A stretch of 64,000 nt of DNA, taken from positions 62,001 through 126,000 of the forward strand of contig JAJDCR010000081.1 in assembly GCA_029260735.1 (NCBI GenBank). Reading direction: 5' to 3'. This document shows positions 26,424-34,600 of the stretch, piece by piece. A program made the position numbers and the translations under genes. Positions within the stretch are counted from its first letter, which is position 1, and each line of letters opens with the position of its first letter. Below the pieces are notes generated by a model. It was not told where the DNA came from and searched no databases. It saw nothing but the letters and a program-made list of their open reading frames with translations. The DNA comes from Planctomycetota bacterium. GTDB taxonomy: Bacteria > Planctomycetota > Uabimicrobiia > Uabimicrobiales > Uabimicrobiaceae.

Positions 26424-27600
26424 ATTTTTTGGCTTGGACTATTGCATGCCGAAAAATCATAACCGTCGCCTTGGGAGTTCTATTCAGACTCAGCTTAATA
26501 TCATACTTACTAGACCATTGAACAGTACCAGAAAATTCTTCCCCTTCGCCTAAAGTAAAGGTAACTGTTTCTTTTTCTTTCAGCAACTCCTCTGGAATAT
26601 TATAACGTTTTTGAGGATCTGGATCTGGCTGGAATGGTTTTTCCCGTATGGTATCTTCTAAATTAACGCTATTGTAAACGTTTTCAGCATAGTTTAGTCG
26701 GCAAAAATACTTGATTTTCAGTTTGGGATAATTTTTTTTCCCTTGCCGATTTTTAAGAACTATCTCGTAAGGATTATAGCTAGAAATAGTGCCAGAAACT
26801 GACTCTTTCCCATATAGATATAGAATCACAGGGACTTTAAGTTTTCTTAACTTCGCAAAATATTGGTTTAAAAGACGGTTATCCTCAATATTATCTTCCA
26901 AATAGGTTTGATACCAACTCCCTCGTTTTTTCTTATTATTTTCCCTTTCTTTGAGGTAGGTTTCAACTGTAATACTTCGGTCGACTATTTGATAACACGT
27001 TTCAATCGCCAAATCTTGGTACTTACCCTTGAGTTCTTCAGCTTTTTTCTTACGATCTTGTTTTTCTGAATTGGTAGCACGATGCTCTTCGAGAGTGGTT
27101 TTCCCATCAATGATTAATCGAGCTGCATAGATAGGAATCTCATTTTCTTTGACCAACTGATGGGCTTTTTTTTCTCGCTCTAAGCGATTATATTTTTGAG
27201 TTCGATACTCACCTAAACCAAAAGTTCCTTCTAAAACCTTCATGCTACAAGGTATAGAAAAGACAGCTTGACTCGAAAAGCTCTTGACATCTTTTTCAAA
27301 ATTCTTATGTAAATTGAGCTTTTGCTCTTTTTCTTTTTCTCGCTTGAACCAATCATCTAAAGAAATGATTCCGCAAGCAATTTCTAAAGCAACAGATTCA
27401 TCCATCCCATACTGTTGGACAAACTTTTTTACTTTTCTTTCTTTTTCTGATAAAAATCTTCGGACAGGTTTTCTTTGATAATTTCGATCTCGAGGGTTTT
27501 TATCCCGCGGACTCTTATCATTACGAGAATAGCTTCTAAAATTTGAAGGCTTAGGCTTAAAGTCTCTATTGTTGTCTGCTATATACTTTTTTTCCGTCAT
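26422..27600 (-). CDS. Candidate RNA-binding protein with two Sm/Hfq-like domains
   Basis: A 392-residue very basic protein. Residues 1-57 are disordered and rich in Arg, Lys and Asn. Three related segments of about 30 residues follow (58-87, 147-174, 191-220) with the shared pattern AxxIIxGxxTLExxxxRE. The C-terminus has two Hfq/Sm-like regions: residues 243-300, with VPVILYLYGKESVSGTIS and NPYEIVLKN as the Sm1 strands, and 335-392, with VTFTLGEGEEFSGTVQW then IMIFRHAIVQ-like ends (MIFRHAIVQA resembles Hfq's YKHAISTV strand). Hfq binds sRNA and mRNA; a two-domain chain would be unusual. An internal IPCSMKVL motif matches one in the giant coiled-coil protein. The domain call is from motif shape and is tentative. 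Confidence 0.6.
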   Translation of the reverse strand: MTEKKYIADNNRDFKPKPSNFRSYSRNDKSPRDKNPRDRNYQRKPVRRFLSEKERKVKKFVQQYGMDESVALEIACGIISLDDWFKREKEKEQKLNLHKNFEKDVKSFSSQAVFSIPCSMKVLEGTFGLGEYRTQKYNRLEREKKAHQLVKENEIPIYAARLIIDGKTTLEEHRATNSEKQDRKKKAEELKGKYQDLAIETCYQIVDRSITVETYLKERENNKKKRGSWYQTYLEDNIEDNRLLNQYFAKLRKLKVPVILYLYGKESVSGTISSYNPYEIVLKNRQGKKNYPKLKIKYFCRLNYAENVYNSVNLEDTIREKPFQPDPDPQKRYNIPEELLKEKETVTFTLGEGEEFSGTVQWSSKYDIKLSLNRTPKATVMIFRHAIVQAKK

Positions 27601-27608
27601 AAGAATAC

Positions 27609-28772
27609 TCAGTTTTCAAAATGGTTCTTCGGTATATTTTTCTTTTGGATAATTGGATAAAGGATAATATCAAGTAAGTAGAGGAGAAACAGAATTATGG
27701 ATATGCAAATTAGCGACTCTATTGGCCAAAGAATGATAAAGCCACCAATCAATCCTAGTATCCCACCCAGAATGGTAATAAAACTGAGTTTATCATCGGA
27801 AAACTCCTTAAAACCCACTTCTAATTCCTCTGCGGTCACTTTTTCCAATTGCTCCATTACGATAGAGCGAATATTAATCTCACTAATTAACCCCATTTGC
27901 ATTTTGGTTAAAATTACCTCTATGGGGTGTCGGTGATCTTCAATAAATTTAGGTATTTCTTCTAGAATATGTTCAATGTGCTCCATGAACTCTTCTAAAA
28001 GGCTAGGCAACTGTTCCAGTTGCTGGTCTAATATGCCAATAAATGACTTTTGCCAAAAAGGGCGCATTTTCAGTAAAATCCATTCGCTCAAGGTCCCTCC
28101 CCCAAGTTCTTCAATTTTGCCAGTTAACTTCTGGCGCACTTGTTTACGAAAATCACTATCGTTCAACCACTTTTGAACATAGTAGCTCAAAATAGTTTTG
28201 GTATCTTTTTTGAACTCAGGGTTTTTAATGAGAGATTGGATTTTTTTCCCTGTGGATGTTGTAAATTTCTGCAGAACCCCACTTTCTTCTATTTTCTGCT
28301 GAATCAGAGTTTCATTGATGAGACGATCTAAAACATCGTTGGTAATTTTTTCTATAATTTGATCTCTTTGCGAGGGAATCAATCCATGATTAAAAATAGG
28401 ACGTGCTTCCCTAGGCCAAAAAAGCATTCGAATAGCAATCCAGTTTGTCCCAAAGCCAATCAAGCCAGCAATTGCGCAAGAACTCAATATTTTATAAGGA
28501 TTCCAAAAAAAACTTACAAAAAATACACAAAAGCAAAAGGGAGCAAACAAAGAAACCGCCCATTTCATTTTAACCCCAGCATTGAAAGATTGCCGATTTT
28601 TCATGAGATCTTCTTGAGAAGAGGGCTCAAAGGGAAGTCCCGTTTGAGAGTGAGTTAGTCTCCGACGATACTTCTTTACATACTCGACAAAGCTGAGAAT
28701 TTCTTCTGAGCCAGAAGATTTGTCTTCTCCAGAACTATTTTTAAAATGGAAAGACTCTTTCTTTGTTCCCAT
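27609..28772 (-). CDS. DUF445 family membrane protein
   Basis: A 387-residue membrane protein. The DUF445 signature is present: GLIGFGTNWIAIRMLFWP (about 103-120) followed by GLIPSQRDQIIEKI. Two hydrophobic segments precede or include this motif (about 72-115) and two follow at the C-terminus (about 332-375), with a long amphipathic helical region between them. DUF445 proteins (YheB/YjiN group) have no established role, though several sit in envelope or dormancy contexts. It lies eight bases upstream of the Sm-like gene and 15 bases after the small TM protein, in a run of same-strand genes that looks like one operon. The N-terminal 60 residues are polar and poorly conserved in appearance. Confidence 0.85.
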   Translation of the reverse strand: MGTKKESFHFKNSSGEDKSSGSEEILSFVEYVKKYRRRLTHSQTGLPFEPSSQEDLMKNRQSFNAGVKMKWAVSLFAPFCFCVFFVSFFWNPYKILSSCAIAGLIGFGTNWIAIRMLFWPREARPIFNHGLIPSQRDQIIEKITNDVLDRLINETLIQQKIEESGVLQKFTTSTGKKIQSLIKNPEFKKDTKTILSYYVQKWLNDSDFRKQVRQKLTGKIEELGGGTLSEWILLKMRPFWQKSFIGILDQQLEQLPSLLEEFMEHIEHILEEIPKFIEDHRHPIEVILTKMQMGLISEINIRSIVMEQLEKVTAEELEVGFKEFSDDKLSFITILGGILGLIGGFIILWPIESLICISIILFLLYLLDIILYPIIQKKNIPKNHFEN

Positions 28773-28787
28773 AATTAACTAGACAGC

Positions 28788-29288
28788 TCAATCATATATT
28801 TCCACCGGAGGACCTTCACTAGAAGTTTTGTTCTTGAGTTCTTCAGATAACCCTTCCAGGCCTTTCTCTTCTAATTTTTTACGAAGATAGCGAATATTAT
28901 CACGAAATTTCTTACTATCCTCATAAGCCCTGTCTTCTGATGATCCTCGTCTTCCACGAAGAGCTTCTAAAGCAATTTCTTCGGTCGGCGGCATCATTCC
29001 TGCCGATATGGAATCAAAAACTAAACGAACACTCTCCATTGAATTTTGGAGACGTTGCATTTCCTCAAAAGAGGGATTATAACTATCTATTTCGATATTA
29101 CCTATACGCTCTGAGACTCGAAAACACAAAGCTTTCAGGCTACTCAGACCTTCTGATATAATGGCAAAACGTTTAGTAAAAGCAACTGCTCTTTTCTTGC
29201 GCACCTCAAAAGAGACCAAAATGAAGACCGCGGAGAAAAGTGTTGCCACAAAAAAACCGATCAAAAAAGAGGATATATGTATGTCCAT
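28788..29288 (-). CDS. Small single-TM protein of unknown function
   Basis: A 166-residue protein with one N-terminal membrane helix (about 6-28) followed by a charged, helix-rich cytosolic or periplasmic part; the end is KTSSEGPPVEIYD. I recognise no family. It is the first gene of the minus-strand series that continues through DUF445, the Sm-like protein, the ATPase and the coiled-coil protein. A 458-base non-coding stretch with repeats lies upstream, which probably holds the operon promoter. Real coding is supported by the regular spacing to DUF445 and sustained open frame. Confidence 0.7.
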   Translation of the reverse strand: MDIHISSFLIGFFVATLFSAVFILVSFEVRKKRAVAFTKRFAIISEGLSSLKALCFRVSERIGNIEIDSYNPSFEEMQRLQNSMESVRLVFDSISAGMMPPTEEIALEALRGRRGSSEDRAYEDSKKFRDNIRYLRKKLEEKGLEGLSEELKNKTSSEGPPVEIYD

Positions 29289-29773
29289 AGTGATTCACGA
29301 ATCATAAAAGAAGGTGACAAACATTTTGCCGAAGAGTCTCCAAAGAAACAAGCGAAAACTTTTGTCCCCTGACCTGAAGGATCTTTTTCAAAGATCCTCC
29401 TAATTTAAATGGGTAAAAACTTTTGTCTAGTCCCTAATATTCTATTTTTTTTTTCGATTCTTTCAACCATCCTTTCTCTTTTTCTTCAAAAAAACTAATA
29501 TTTTGAAGCAGAAAATCTTCCGTCAGGCTTTAAGAATGAGAGAATTTTTAGTACAATTTAAAACACCAGAAAAGGAAACAAAATTAGGGAATGTCTTCAT
29601 TCAGCTCTTTTTGCGATGTTTTTTTGGGTATATATATAATTCTTCATCGTCATTTTAGTTGCATACAAAGTAGGCTGAATGAAAACATTCCCTTACGGGT
29701 GAAAAAATAAAAACAAAAATAACCAGAATCCCTTTAAATAAAGGGTTTGAAAAACAGAAAGAATATAAGAATA
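29289..29773. other. Intergenic region with repeats, upstream of two divergent units
   Basis: Four hundred eighty-five bases without a convincing gene. A hairpin of AGGATCTTT and AAAGATCCT with a 3-base loop lies at 29378-29398, flanked by two copies of AAAACTTTTGTC (29355-29367 region and 29416-29427). A MITE-like element occupies 29586-29693. Promoters for the minus operon and for rpe must lie here, but I could not pick a convincing -35/-10 pair. Confidence 0.6.
29586..29693 (+). repeat. MITE-like element, copy 2
   Basis: A 108-bp element with inverted ends AGGGAATGTCTTCATTCAGC and the complement of AGGGAATGTTTTCATTCAGC (19 of 20 match). The interior aligns with copies 1 and 3 (CGATGTTTTTTTGGG where copy 3 has CAATGTTTTGAG). 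Outside the right end the flank CCGTAAGGG (on the minus strand) is also found outside copy 1, so the conserved end is about 28 bases. It lies 80 bases upstream of rpe and may influence its transcription. Confidence 0.75.
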
Positions 29774-30439
29774 ATGGATTCACTTTACATTGCCCCCTCT
29801 CTTCTCGCCTCAGATTTTGCAAATCTTGCTGGGGAAGCTAAAAAAATGTCTGAAGGAGGGGCTGATTTATTGCATTTGGATGTTATGGACGGTCACTTTG
29901 TCCCTAATTTGACTTTTGGCCCCTGTGTTGTCCAAGCAATAAAAAAGAACACTCAAGTTCCTTTAGACGTTCACTTGATGATTTCACAACCAGAAAAGTA
30001 CATCGACGCCTTTATTGAAGCAGGTAGTGATTGGCTATCTTTCCATATAGAGGCCACAAAGGACGCAAGGACGTTAATAAAAAGAATTAAGGCTGCAAAA
30101 GTCAAAGCAGCGATCGCCATCAAGCCAAAGACCCCTATAGAGGAAATAAAGGATATTCTAGGAGAACTGGACATGGTTTTAATTATGTCTGTAGAGCCTG
30201 GCTTTGGAGGTCAAAAATTCATGCCCGAAGTTTTAGACAAAGTTCGCGAACTCAGAAAAATGCCCGATTGTCCTAAATGGATCGAGATAGACGGCGGAAT
30301 TAATATGGACACTGTTGGGCCAGCGGTCGAGGCAGGAGTGAATATCCTTGTCGCCGGCTCGGCTATTTTTGCCGCGGATGATCCGGTAGGGCGCGTGCAG
30401 GAGTTGCGCGAGAGGGGGCGTTCTTGTAGCAAAGGTTAA
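29774..30439 (+). CDS. rpe: Ribulose-phosphate 3-epimerase
   Basis: A 221-residue TIM-barrel enzyme that interconverts ribulose 5-phosphate and xylulose 5-phosphate in the pentose phosphate pathway. Diagnostic motifs are IAPSLLASDFANL at the N-terminus, LHLDVMDGHFVPNL with the metal-binding His and Asp, DVHLMI, MSVEPGFGGQKF and EIDGGI near the phosphate site, then VAGSAIF. ATG 29774 gives the normal N-terminus; a TTG 27 bases earlier would add nine atypical residues. The last 12 residues (RERGRSCSKG end) are encoded by GC-richer DNA next to an inverted-repeat region and may be repeat-derived. Cytosolic. Confidence 0.96.
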   Translation: MDSLYIAPSLLASDFANLAGEAKKMSEGGADLLHLDVMDGHFVPNLTFGPCVVQAIKKNTQVPLDVHLMISQPEKYIDAFIEAGSDWLSFHIEATKDARTLIKRIKAAKVKAAIAIKPKTPIEEIKDILGELDMVLIMSVEPGFGGQKFMPEVLDKVRELRKMPDCPKWIEIDGGINMDTVGPAVEAGVNILVAGSAIFAADDPVGRVQELRERGRSCSKG

Positions 30440-30480
30440 ACCTGGCTTAGGTGTATGTTTCAGTACACGCAAGGGTGGAG

Positions 30481-30678
30481 GGTGAGGCTTATCTGAAACC
30501 GTTAAAGAAAAAGATCATCTAAAACCGTTCGAAGGCTTATGTTCCCTGGAGGGCGAGGCTCCTGCCGAGCAGGGGATGTGCCTAGATTACAATACCCAAA
30601 AGCCAAGCACATCCCCGGTGCGGCAGGAGCTTCGCCCTCCAAAGCACATATTGTAAACAACGGTTTCAGATAGGCACC
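30481..30678. repeat. GC-rich nested inverted-repeat element
   Basis: Nested inverted repeats between rpe and the terminator. The outer arms are TATCTGAAACCGTT (30490-30503) and AACGGTTTCAGATA (30659-30672). The inner arms are about 44 bases (30538-30581 and 30607-30650), with a near-perfect 34-base core each (GGAGGGCGAGGCTCCTGCCG paired with its complement), and a 25-base loop. Base composition is much richer in GC than the neighbours. It has no coding signal and looks like a mobile or REP-type repeat. It would form a very stable RNA hairpin in either direction. Confidence 0.8.
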
Positions 30679-30719
30679 GTTCTCAAACCAAAACCCCAAC
30701 CAAAAAAACCAAAAAAAAA

Positions 30720-30764
30720 ATGCCCGTAGAGAATATTTTACATTCTCTACGGGCATCTTTTTTC
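30720..30764. terminator. Bidirectional rho-independent terminator
   Basis: TGCCCGTAGAGAAT (30721-30734) pairs with ATTCTCTACGGGCA (30742-30755) across a short loop. A T-run follows on the plus strand and an A-run precedes it, so it can end transcripts from both rpe (plus) and the acyl-CoA synthetase gene (minus). Confidence 0.9.
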
Positions 30765-30784
30765 AACAAAACTAGACAAGTGAT

Positions 30785-32536
30785 TTAGCCGGCTGGAGTT
30801 TTATATAGCTCCCCAATTAAATCCTTGTAATGCTGGGAAACGGCCGGCCTACGTATCTTCATTGTAGGGGTAAGCATGCCGTTTTCCACCGTAAAAGGCT
30901 CAGGAACAATTTCGAACTGTCCGATTTTTTCACTGGTGTCCATTTGTCGATTTACTTCGCGAATCACTTTGGAGATTTCTTCGCGGATATTAGGGTTATT
31001 AAAATAACCATCCTGAGGAACAATCAAGGCAGCCAATCTAGGTTTTCCATCTCCGACAACCATAGCTTGCTGGATTAGTTCATGACGAAGAAGTTTTTCT
31101 TCAACTTGAACTGCCGGCACATTGTGGCCAGAAGAGAGGACTAAGATTTCTTTTTTTCGACCTAAGAGGTAGATATACTCTTTGCCTTTTATTTCTTCCT
31201 TTTTTCCGAGATCTCCAGTGCGGAACCAACCATCTTCAGTGAAAGAATGTTTGTTCTGCTCATCATCTTCAAAGTAACCACTAAAAATAGGATCTCCTTT
31301 AAGAAGAATTTCTCCATCTTTGTCGATCCTTACTTGAACATCCTTAAGCGGAGTTCCAATGGAACCGGGAATAGTCTTTCCTGGTTCATTATAGACAATC
31401 GCTCCCGAAGACTCGGTCAATCCTTGAGCATTTGTCAGAGGAAGTTTAATCGCTTCAAAAAACTCGTATATATGTTCAGGACAAGATGCTCCGGCTGTAA
31501 CTAACACTTTGAAGTTACCAATGCCTTTTCTCACTTGGTGAGTAATGAGATTACCAATGGTCATGCCATACATATAACAAAGCAGTCTTTTGTGTAAAGA
31601 ATTGCTTTTGTTTTTGGCATCCAAGTGCATTTGTACTGAGTACTCCAAAAGTCGCTTGGTGCGCTTTTTATTTCGAAGTTTTCTCTGAATGCCTTGGTAG
31701 ATTGCTTGGTAAACTCGAGGAACTGCCACTAATATATTGGGACGAAAAGTGTGCAGACCATGAAGCAAGTTATCCCTACCAACTATCTGAATCATAGCTC
31801 GTTTAATAAAAGCAATGAGAACTTCATTTTGAGCCATTACGTGACTTAGTGGTAGAAAGGTTAAGGTTCGATAGGTTTCATTAACTCCCAAGAAATTACC
31901 TGATCGAACAATACAAGAAACAACATTACGATGAGTCAATGTTGCTCCTTTTGGTTCGCCGGTAGTACCTGAGGTGAAAACTATCTGCATAGGATCATCT
32001 GGATTTGTTCGTTCGACAACAGTTGTCAAATGTTGGCGTGCCTCTTCCATAGGAAGATCTTTTTCAAAGAAATCGTAGATGTTCACATGTTTGGAAGGAA
32101 GAGCTTTTTCCTTAATTACTTCTGGAGAGCAAAAAATTGTATGAATATGCTCTCGAACATAATCGATGGAAGCTAGCTTTCGGTACAAACATGGCTTTGT
32201 TACAACGAGTGACTTAGCATTGATTTTCGACAGAATGTAAGAAATCGCTTCGTCGTTAGCAACAGTATGAATTGGTACAGCGATGCGATCATCGGCTAAG
32301 ATTCCGAAAAAGGTTCTCAAAAAATCAAAAGAAGTCTCCAGGAACATGGGAATATGTTTACCCTGCTTGGCTTCTTCCTGCAGCATTTTTGCGAAGTTAC
32401 AAGATGACAAAAGTAGATCCTGATAGGAGTATTCTTCGATACGTCTATCGTCGCACATCTCCCGACAGAATATCCTTTGCTCTTCTTCTGCGTTGCATAC
32501 AAGATAGCCCAGTAAACTATTTTTTTCTACTGTCAT
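30785..32536 (-). CDS. Long-chain acyl-CoA synthetase (AMP-forming)
   Basis: A 583-residue member of the ANL (adenylate-forming) superfamily. The AMP-binding motif is VFTSGTTGEPKGATLTHRN starting at 187, followed by FLPLSHVMAQNE, LTNAQGLTESSG and FRTGDLGKKEEIKGKEYIYL, with a GRKKEILVLSSG motif before the C-terminal lid, the arrangement of long-chain fatty acid:CoA ligases (FadD/FAA type). It activates fatty acids to acyl-CoA with ATP, feeding lipid synthesis or beta-oxidation. GGAG lies just upstream of the ATG. No membrane helix is evident; family members attach peripherally to the inner membrane. It stands alone and ends at a shared terminator with rpe. Confidence 0.93.
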   Translation of the reverse strand: MTVEKNSLLGYLVCNAEEEQRIFCREMCDDRRIEEYSYQDLLLSSCNFAKMLQEEAKQGKHIPMFLETSFDFLRTFFGILADDRIAVPIHTVANDEAISYILSKINAKSLVVTKPCLYRKLASIDYVREHIHTIFCSPEVIKEKALPSKHVNIYDFFEKDLPMEEARQHLTTVVERTNPDDPMQIVFTSGTTGEPKGATLTHRNVVSCIVRSGNFLGVNETYRTLTFLPLSHVMAQNEVLIAFIKRAMIQIVGRDNLLHGLHTFRPNILVAVPRVYQAIYQGIQRKLRNKKRTKRLLEYSVQMHLDAKNKSNSLHKRLLCYMYGMTIGNLITHQVRKGIGNFKVLVTAGASCPEHIYEFFEAIKLPLTNAQGLTESSGAIVYNEPGKTIPGSIGTPLKDVQVRIDKDGEILLKGDPIFSGYFEDDEQNKHSFTEDGWFRTGDLGKKEEIKGKEYIYLLGRKKEILVLSSGHNVPAVQVEEKLLRHELIQQAMVVGDGKPRLAALIVPQDGYFNNPNIREEISKVIREVNRQMDTSEKIGQFEIVPEPFTVENGMLTPTMKIRRPAVSQHYKDLIGELYKTPAG

Positions 32537-32716
32537 ATTACTCCATTCCTCTTAATTACATTTTGGTGGGATTACGGTCCTCTACAAACTCTTTTACCGC
32601 TTTTCCCTGCTGGGCAAGCAAATACAACAAGTTTACGTACAAAACTTTTAGACTCTAAAAAAAGTCTTTTTTATCTTTTTATTCAAAGTCTAAAATAATG
32701 AAGATAAAGTAGAACC

Positions 32717-32842
32717 ATGTCTAAGCCTAGCATTGATATATTTAGAAATGTCACAATCTATCATTTTCCTTGGTCTCTAGATGCAAAAGTATTAGGAGAG
32801 CGTTTCTTTACAGAAAATTTTAGAAATTGGAAATGTTTCTAG
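32717..32842 (+). pseudogene. Short open frame, possible gene remnant
   Basis: A 41-residue frame from ATG 32717. It has no clear ribosome site and is followed within 90 bases by a second frame (32928-33074) with reasonable codon use but no start. The two could be pieces of one decayed gene broken by frameshift, since out-of-frame coding-like sequence connects them. I recognise no family. It may also be random open sequence. Confidence 0.2.
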
Positions 32843-33236
32843 TACCTCCTAAATACTCAAAGGAGTACCCGGTACGCAGTCCAAAATGACATAATAAGAT
32901 TGTCTTTGTGTTATACTCAAATACTAAACAAGTGGCCCTACCCATTATTTTGATCCTGTTGTGAAGCAAACTCTTTTGGCCATTAAAGGGCTAGGTTTAC
33001 AACAGACCACTTCACCATTAATTATGAATGAATTTTTCGAAAAAACAAAAAAATTATTGTTTTCTCATTCATAATTCAATATTCATGCTTAAACTAAACA
33101 AAAATCTTAAAACAAACCTTTAGTAGACAGAATGAGGTCTAGTATAAGATTTATAAAAATATCAAATCACATTTGGAATAAATAGTCAAGCTCAATTTTG
33201 CTCCTACTAAATTTTCTAAAAGTCCCCAATAGGTTT

Positions 33237-33401
33237 AGGTAGTGTTATCATTCAGCTTTTTTTACAATGTTTTGAGAAGCTAGAAGTATAACTTTTTATC
33301 CTATTTTTATTATTGCTAAGGCTTGAAATGGCTAAGTTTAAAATAGTTTCCTTACTATTACTAAAGAAATATAAAAAATAAGCAGAATGAGAACACACCC
33401 T
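33237..33401 (+). repeat. MITE-like element, copy 3
   Basis: About 165 bp with inverted ends AGGTAGTGTTATCATTCAGC and the complement of AGGGTGTGTTCTCATTCTGC. The first 60 bases align with copies 1 and 2 (CAATGTTTTGAGAAGCTAGAAGTATAACT against copy 1's CAATATTTTGGGAGCCTAGAAGCATAGCT, seen in pieces), but the right half is longer and diverged, so it is the least conserved copy. Confidence 0.65.
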
Positions 33402-33535
33402 ATTCTCTTTCTTTCTTTTTGAAAGTCTGCCCAGGAAGAAAATTTCTATTTTCAGAAACTTAGGCACTCAGAAAAAAATAAATTTACTTGTTAGGGCATG
33501 TCTCTAGTAAATTTTACAATTTTGAAAATTTTTTC

Positions 33536-33566
33536 TTGACAGTAACCAAAGTTTCTAATGTAATAT
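33536..33566 (+). promoter_or_regulatory. Candidate sigma70-type promoter upstream of coaE
   Basis: TTGACA at 33536-33541 and TAATAT at 33561-33566 are separated by 19 bases, slightly longer than the ideal 17. The next gene, coaE, starts 225 bases downstream, which implies a long leader. The -35 is a perfect consensus but the DNA is AT-rich, so chance occurrence is possible. Confidence 0.4.
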
Positions 33567-33790
33567 GAATTCAGAGTCAACTTTAGCTTTTCTTCTTTAA
33601 TCAAAAACTACTTAAGTTGAAGAAGCCCCTTGCACAACACATTTTGACTTTACCTATCTTTACCATCATTTAACTATTTCACCCTCAATTTCAAAATCTA
33701 AACACTACCAAACACTACCACAAAAAACAAATCTATACATTCTTACCATCAAATTTTCAAATCAAAGGTTGTTAGGAATTCCTTACAATA

Positions 33791-34450
33791 ATGCGGGAAA
33801 AAGAATCGACAGCACTCACCATTGATCTTGTCATTGAAAATCGGGATCATTTTTTTATTATCGGTTTGATCGGAGGAATTGCTTCCGGAAAAAGCACGGT
33901 TGCTCATTTTTTCGAAAAACTTGGTGCTTATGTTATAAACGCTGATCATTTAGGACATAAGGCACTAGAGCTTCCTAGTGTAAAAGAAAAGCTTTTTGCA
34001 AGCTGGGGAGAGAAAGTCTTCCAAGATAAAGAAGTAAACCGAGAAGCGCTCGCCAAAATTGTTTTCCAAAACCAAAGCGATTTGAAAAAACTCGAAAGCA
34101 TTGTCCACCCTTCCATTATGGAACAAATCCAACAAAATTTTCAAGAGCTGGTTCAAAAGAATAAAACAATTGTGGTTTTTGATATCGCAATTTTAGATCA
34201 ACTAGGAATTCATGCAGATTGCGATATTGTAATCTTCATTGAAGCTTCAGAAAACATCCGAAAAAAAAGAAGTATAGAAAATAGAGGCTGGAGTGAGGGC
34301 GAATTAGAAAAAAGGTCAAAGTTTCAAAAGAGTTTAGAAGCAAAAAAGAAGCTAGCCCACTGCAAAATCAATAACAATGGTATTTTGGAGGAAATAGAAC
34401 CGCAGGTACAATCTATCTGGGAAAATATCCCATCTACCTATAAGAACTAA
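33791..34450 (+). CDS. coaE: Dephospho-CoA kinase
   Basis: A 219-residue P-loop kinase that phosphorylates dephospho-CoA at the 3' ribose hydroxyl, the last step of coenzyme A synthesis. Walker A is GGIASGKS (28-35), NADHLGHKAL corresponds to the conserved DADxxxH segment after it, and VHPSIME and FDIAILDQLG are the usual CoaE strands. Compared with typical proteins the start adds about 22 residues before the first strand; no other ATG is closer, so this extension may be real. Cytosolic. It lies 150 bases upstream of rho, with a probable shared promoter but a leader of its own. Confidence 0.93.
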   Translation: MREKESTALTIDLVIENRDHFFIIGLIGGIASGKSTVAHFFEKLGAYVINADHLGHKALELPSVKEKLFASWGEKVFQDKEVNREALAKIVFQNQSDLKKLESIVHPSIMEQIQQNFQELVQKNKTIVVFDIAILDQLGIHADCDIVIFIEASENIRKKRSIENRGWSEGELEKRSKFQKSLEAKKKLAHCKINNNGILEEIEPQVQSIWENIPSTYKN

Positions 34451-34600
34451 AGGTAAGAGAGCAAGTAATACTTGAAAGCTTCTTACTTGATTAAAATTTT
34501 CACAATCTTTGCCAAGTATTTCATGGCAAGAGCACTTAAGTTGTTATTCCTTCATTGGAACACCCTAATCCATTTTGTTTCTACATTATCGGAGAATTAA

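Larger units (their letters stand above)
32537..33790. other. Long intergenic region with degenerate coding traces and repeats
   Basis: About 1250 bases without a sound gene. Two short open stretches, 32717-32842 (41 residues starting MSKPSIDIFRNVTIYHFPW) and 32928-33074 (HYFDPVVKQTLLAIKGLG in the middle, no start codon), look like remnants but match no family I know. A MITE-like element is at 33237-33401, and a candidate promoter at 33536-33566. The left end, 32537-32700, carries the acyl-CoA synthetase promoter and a weak inverted repeat with TTTTAGACT/AGTCTAAAA. Confidence 0.5.

Noticed and set aside
29747..29773. TTG start for rpe
   Set aside because: It adds nine atypical residues; ATG 29774 restores the usual N-terminus of the family.
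30502..30756. Minus-strand open frame over the terminator region downstream of rpe
   Set aside because: It runs through a nested inverted repeat and a rho-independent terminator and has no ribosome site or protein-like composition.
33690..33740. Short direct repeats AAACACTACC before coaE considered as a CRISPR or iteron
   Set aside because: Only two adjacent copies, no spacers and no replication or cas gene nearby.
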